Origin: Parachlamydiales bacterium
GTDB lineage: Bacteria > Chlamydiota > Chlamydiia > Chlamydiales > Rhabdochlamydiaceae
Direction of reading: 5' to 3'
Length of the DNA stretch: 5,996 bases
NCBI GenBank assembly: GCA_020050965.1
Contig: JAGVJV010000136.1
Coordinates: forward strand, 1-5,996
A program made the translations under genes and the position numbers. Under the pieces are notes generated by a model. It searched no databases. It saw nothing but the letters and a program-made list of their open reading frames with translations, and was not told the origin of the DNA. Positions 5,982 to 5,996 of the stretch are shown here, one piece after another. The stretch's first letter is position 1. Each line of letters begins with the position of its first letter.

Positions 5982-5996
5982 AATCGGCGTCGCTGG

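Larger units (their letters stand above)
5845..5996. repeat. Gene-free, repeat-rich tail at the right edge
   Basis: No convincing reading frame follows proS. The 152 bases are denser in symmetry than any other spacer here. They hold a hexamer tandem tract (CGTGCC repeated, 5868-5883), a 7-bp inverted pair CCATAAG/CTTATGG (5899-5905 with 5927-5933, 21-base loop) and two adjacent tight hairpins (listed separately). GC content looks higher than in the neighbouring genes. This suggests a dispersed intergenic repeat cut by the window edge rather than ordinary spacer. Confidence 0.6.

Noticed and set aside
5937..5996. CRISPR array
   Set aside because: Only two units with a short shared 8-base core and no uniform spacers; the structure is that of hairpin repeats.

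Overview
The window carries five protein genes and two structured repeat zones, and no stretch over 300 bases lacks a gene. Two tandem paralogous genes lie on the minus strand (87-968 and 1059-1928). They encode exported or membrane-anchored proteins that look like GT-A-type glycosyltransferases. A 103-bp divergent intergenic region separates them from a plus-strand run: pabB (2032-3450), pabC (3450-4238) and proS (4312-5844). The window opens with a perfect 100-bp palindrome (1-100) and closes with a gene-free, hairpin-rich tail (5845-5996).

Organism: a bacterium of middling GC content with mostly compact gene spacing. The archaeal/eukaryotic-type prolyl-tRNA synthetase argues against a typical proteobacterium. 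The mix of a complete-looking pabB-pabC pair, that ProRS type, duplicated exported glycosyltransferase-like proteins and REP-like hairpins is compatible with an environmental (amoeba-associated) chlamydia or another PVC-group bacterium. This is a weak inference: no rRNA or other marker gene is present.

Function: pabB and pabC overlap by one base (TGATG) and should be translationally coupled. Together they convert chorismate to p-aminobenzoate for folate synthesis: PabB makes 4-amino-4-deoxychorismate and PabC removes pyruvate. The glutaminase partner PabA is not in the window. proS follows after 73 bp and is a housekeeping translation gene with no evident functional link. The two minus-strand paralogues share about 62% of residues by hand alignment and arose by tandem duplication. 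A 19-bp-stem hairpin lies between them.

Most worth a second look are the palindrome that forms the end of the first paralogue, the paralogue pair itself, the ProRS zinc-like site in which two expected cysteines are threonines, and the paired hairpins at the right end that share an identical core but have different, compensating arms. Both window edges are repeats, so this may be a whole short contig broken at repeats. In that case the left palindrome could be a fold-back artefact rather than a real element.
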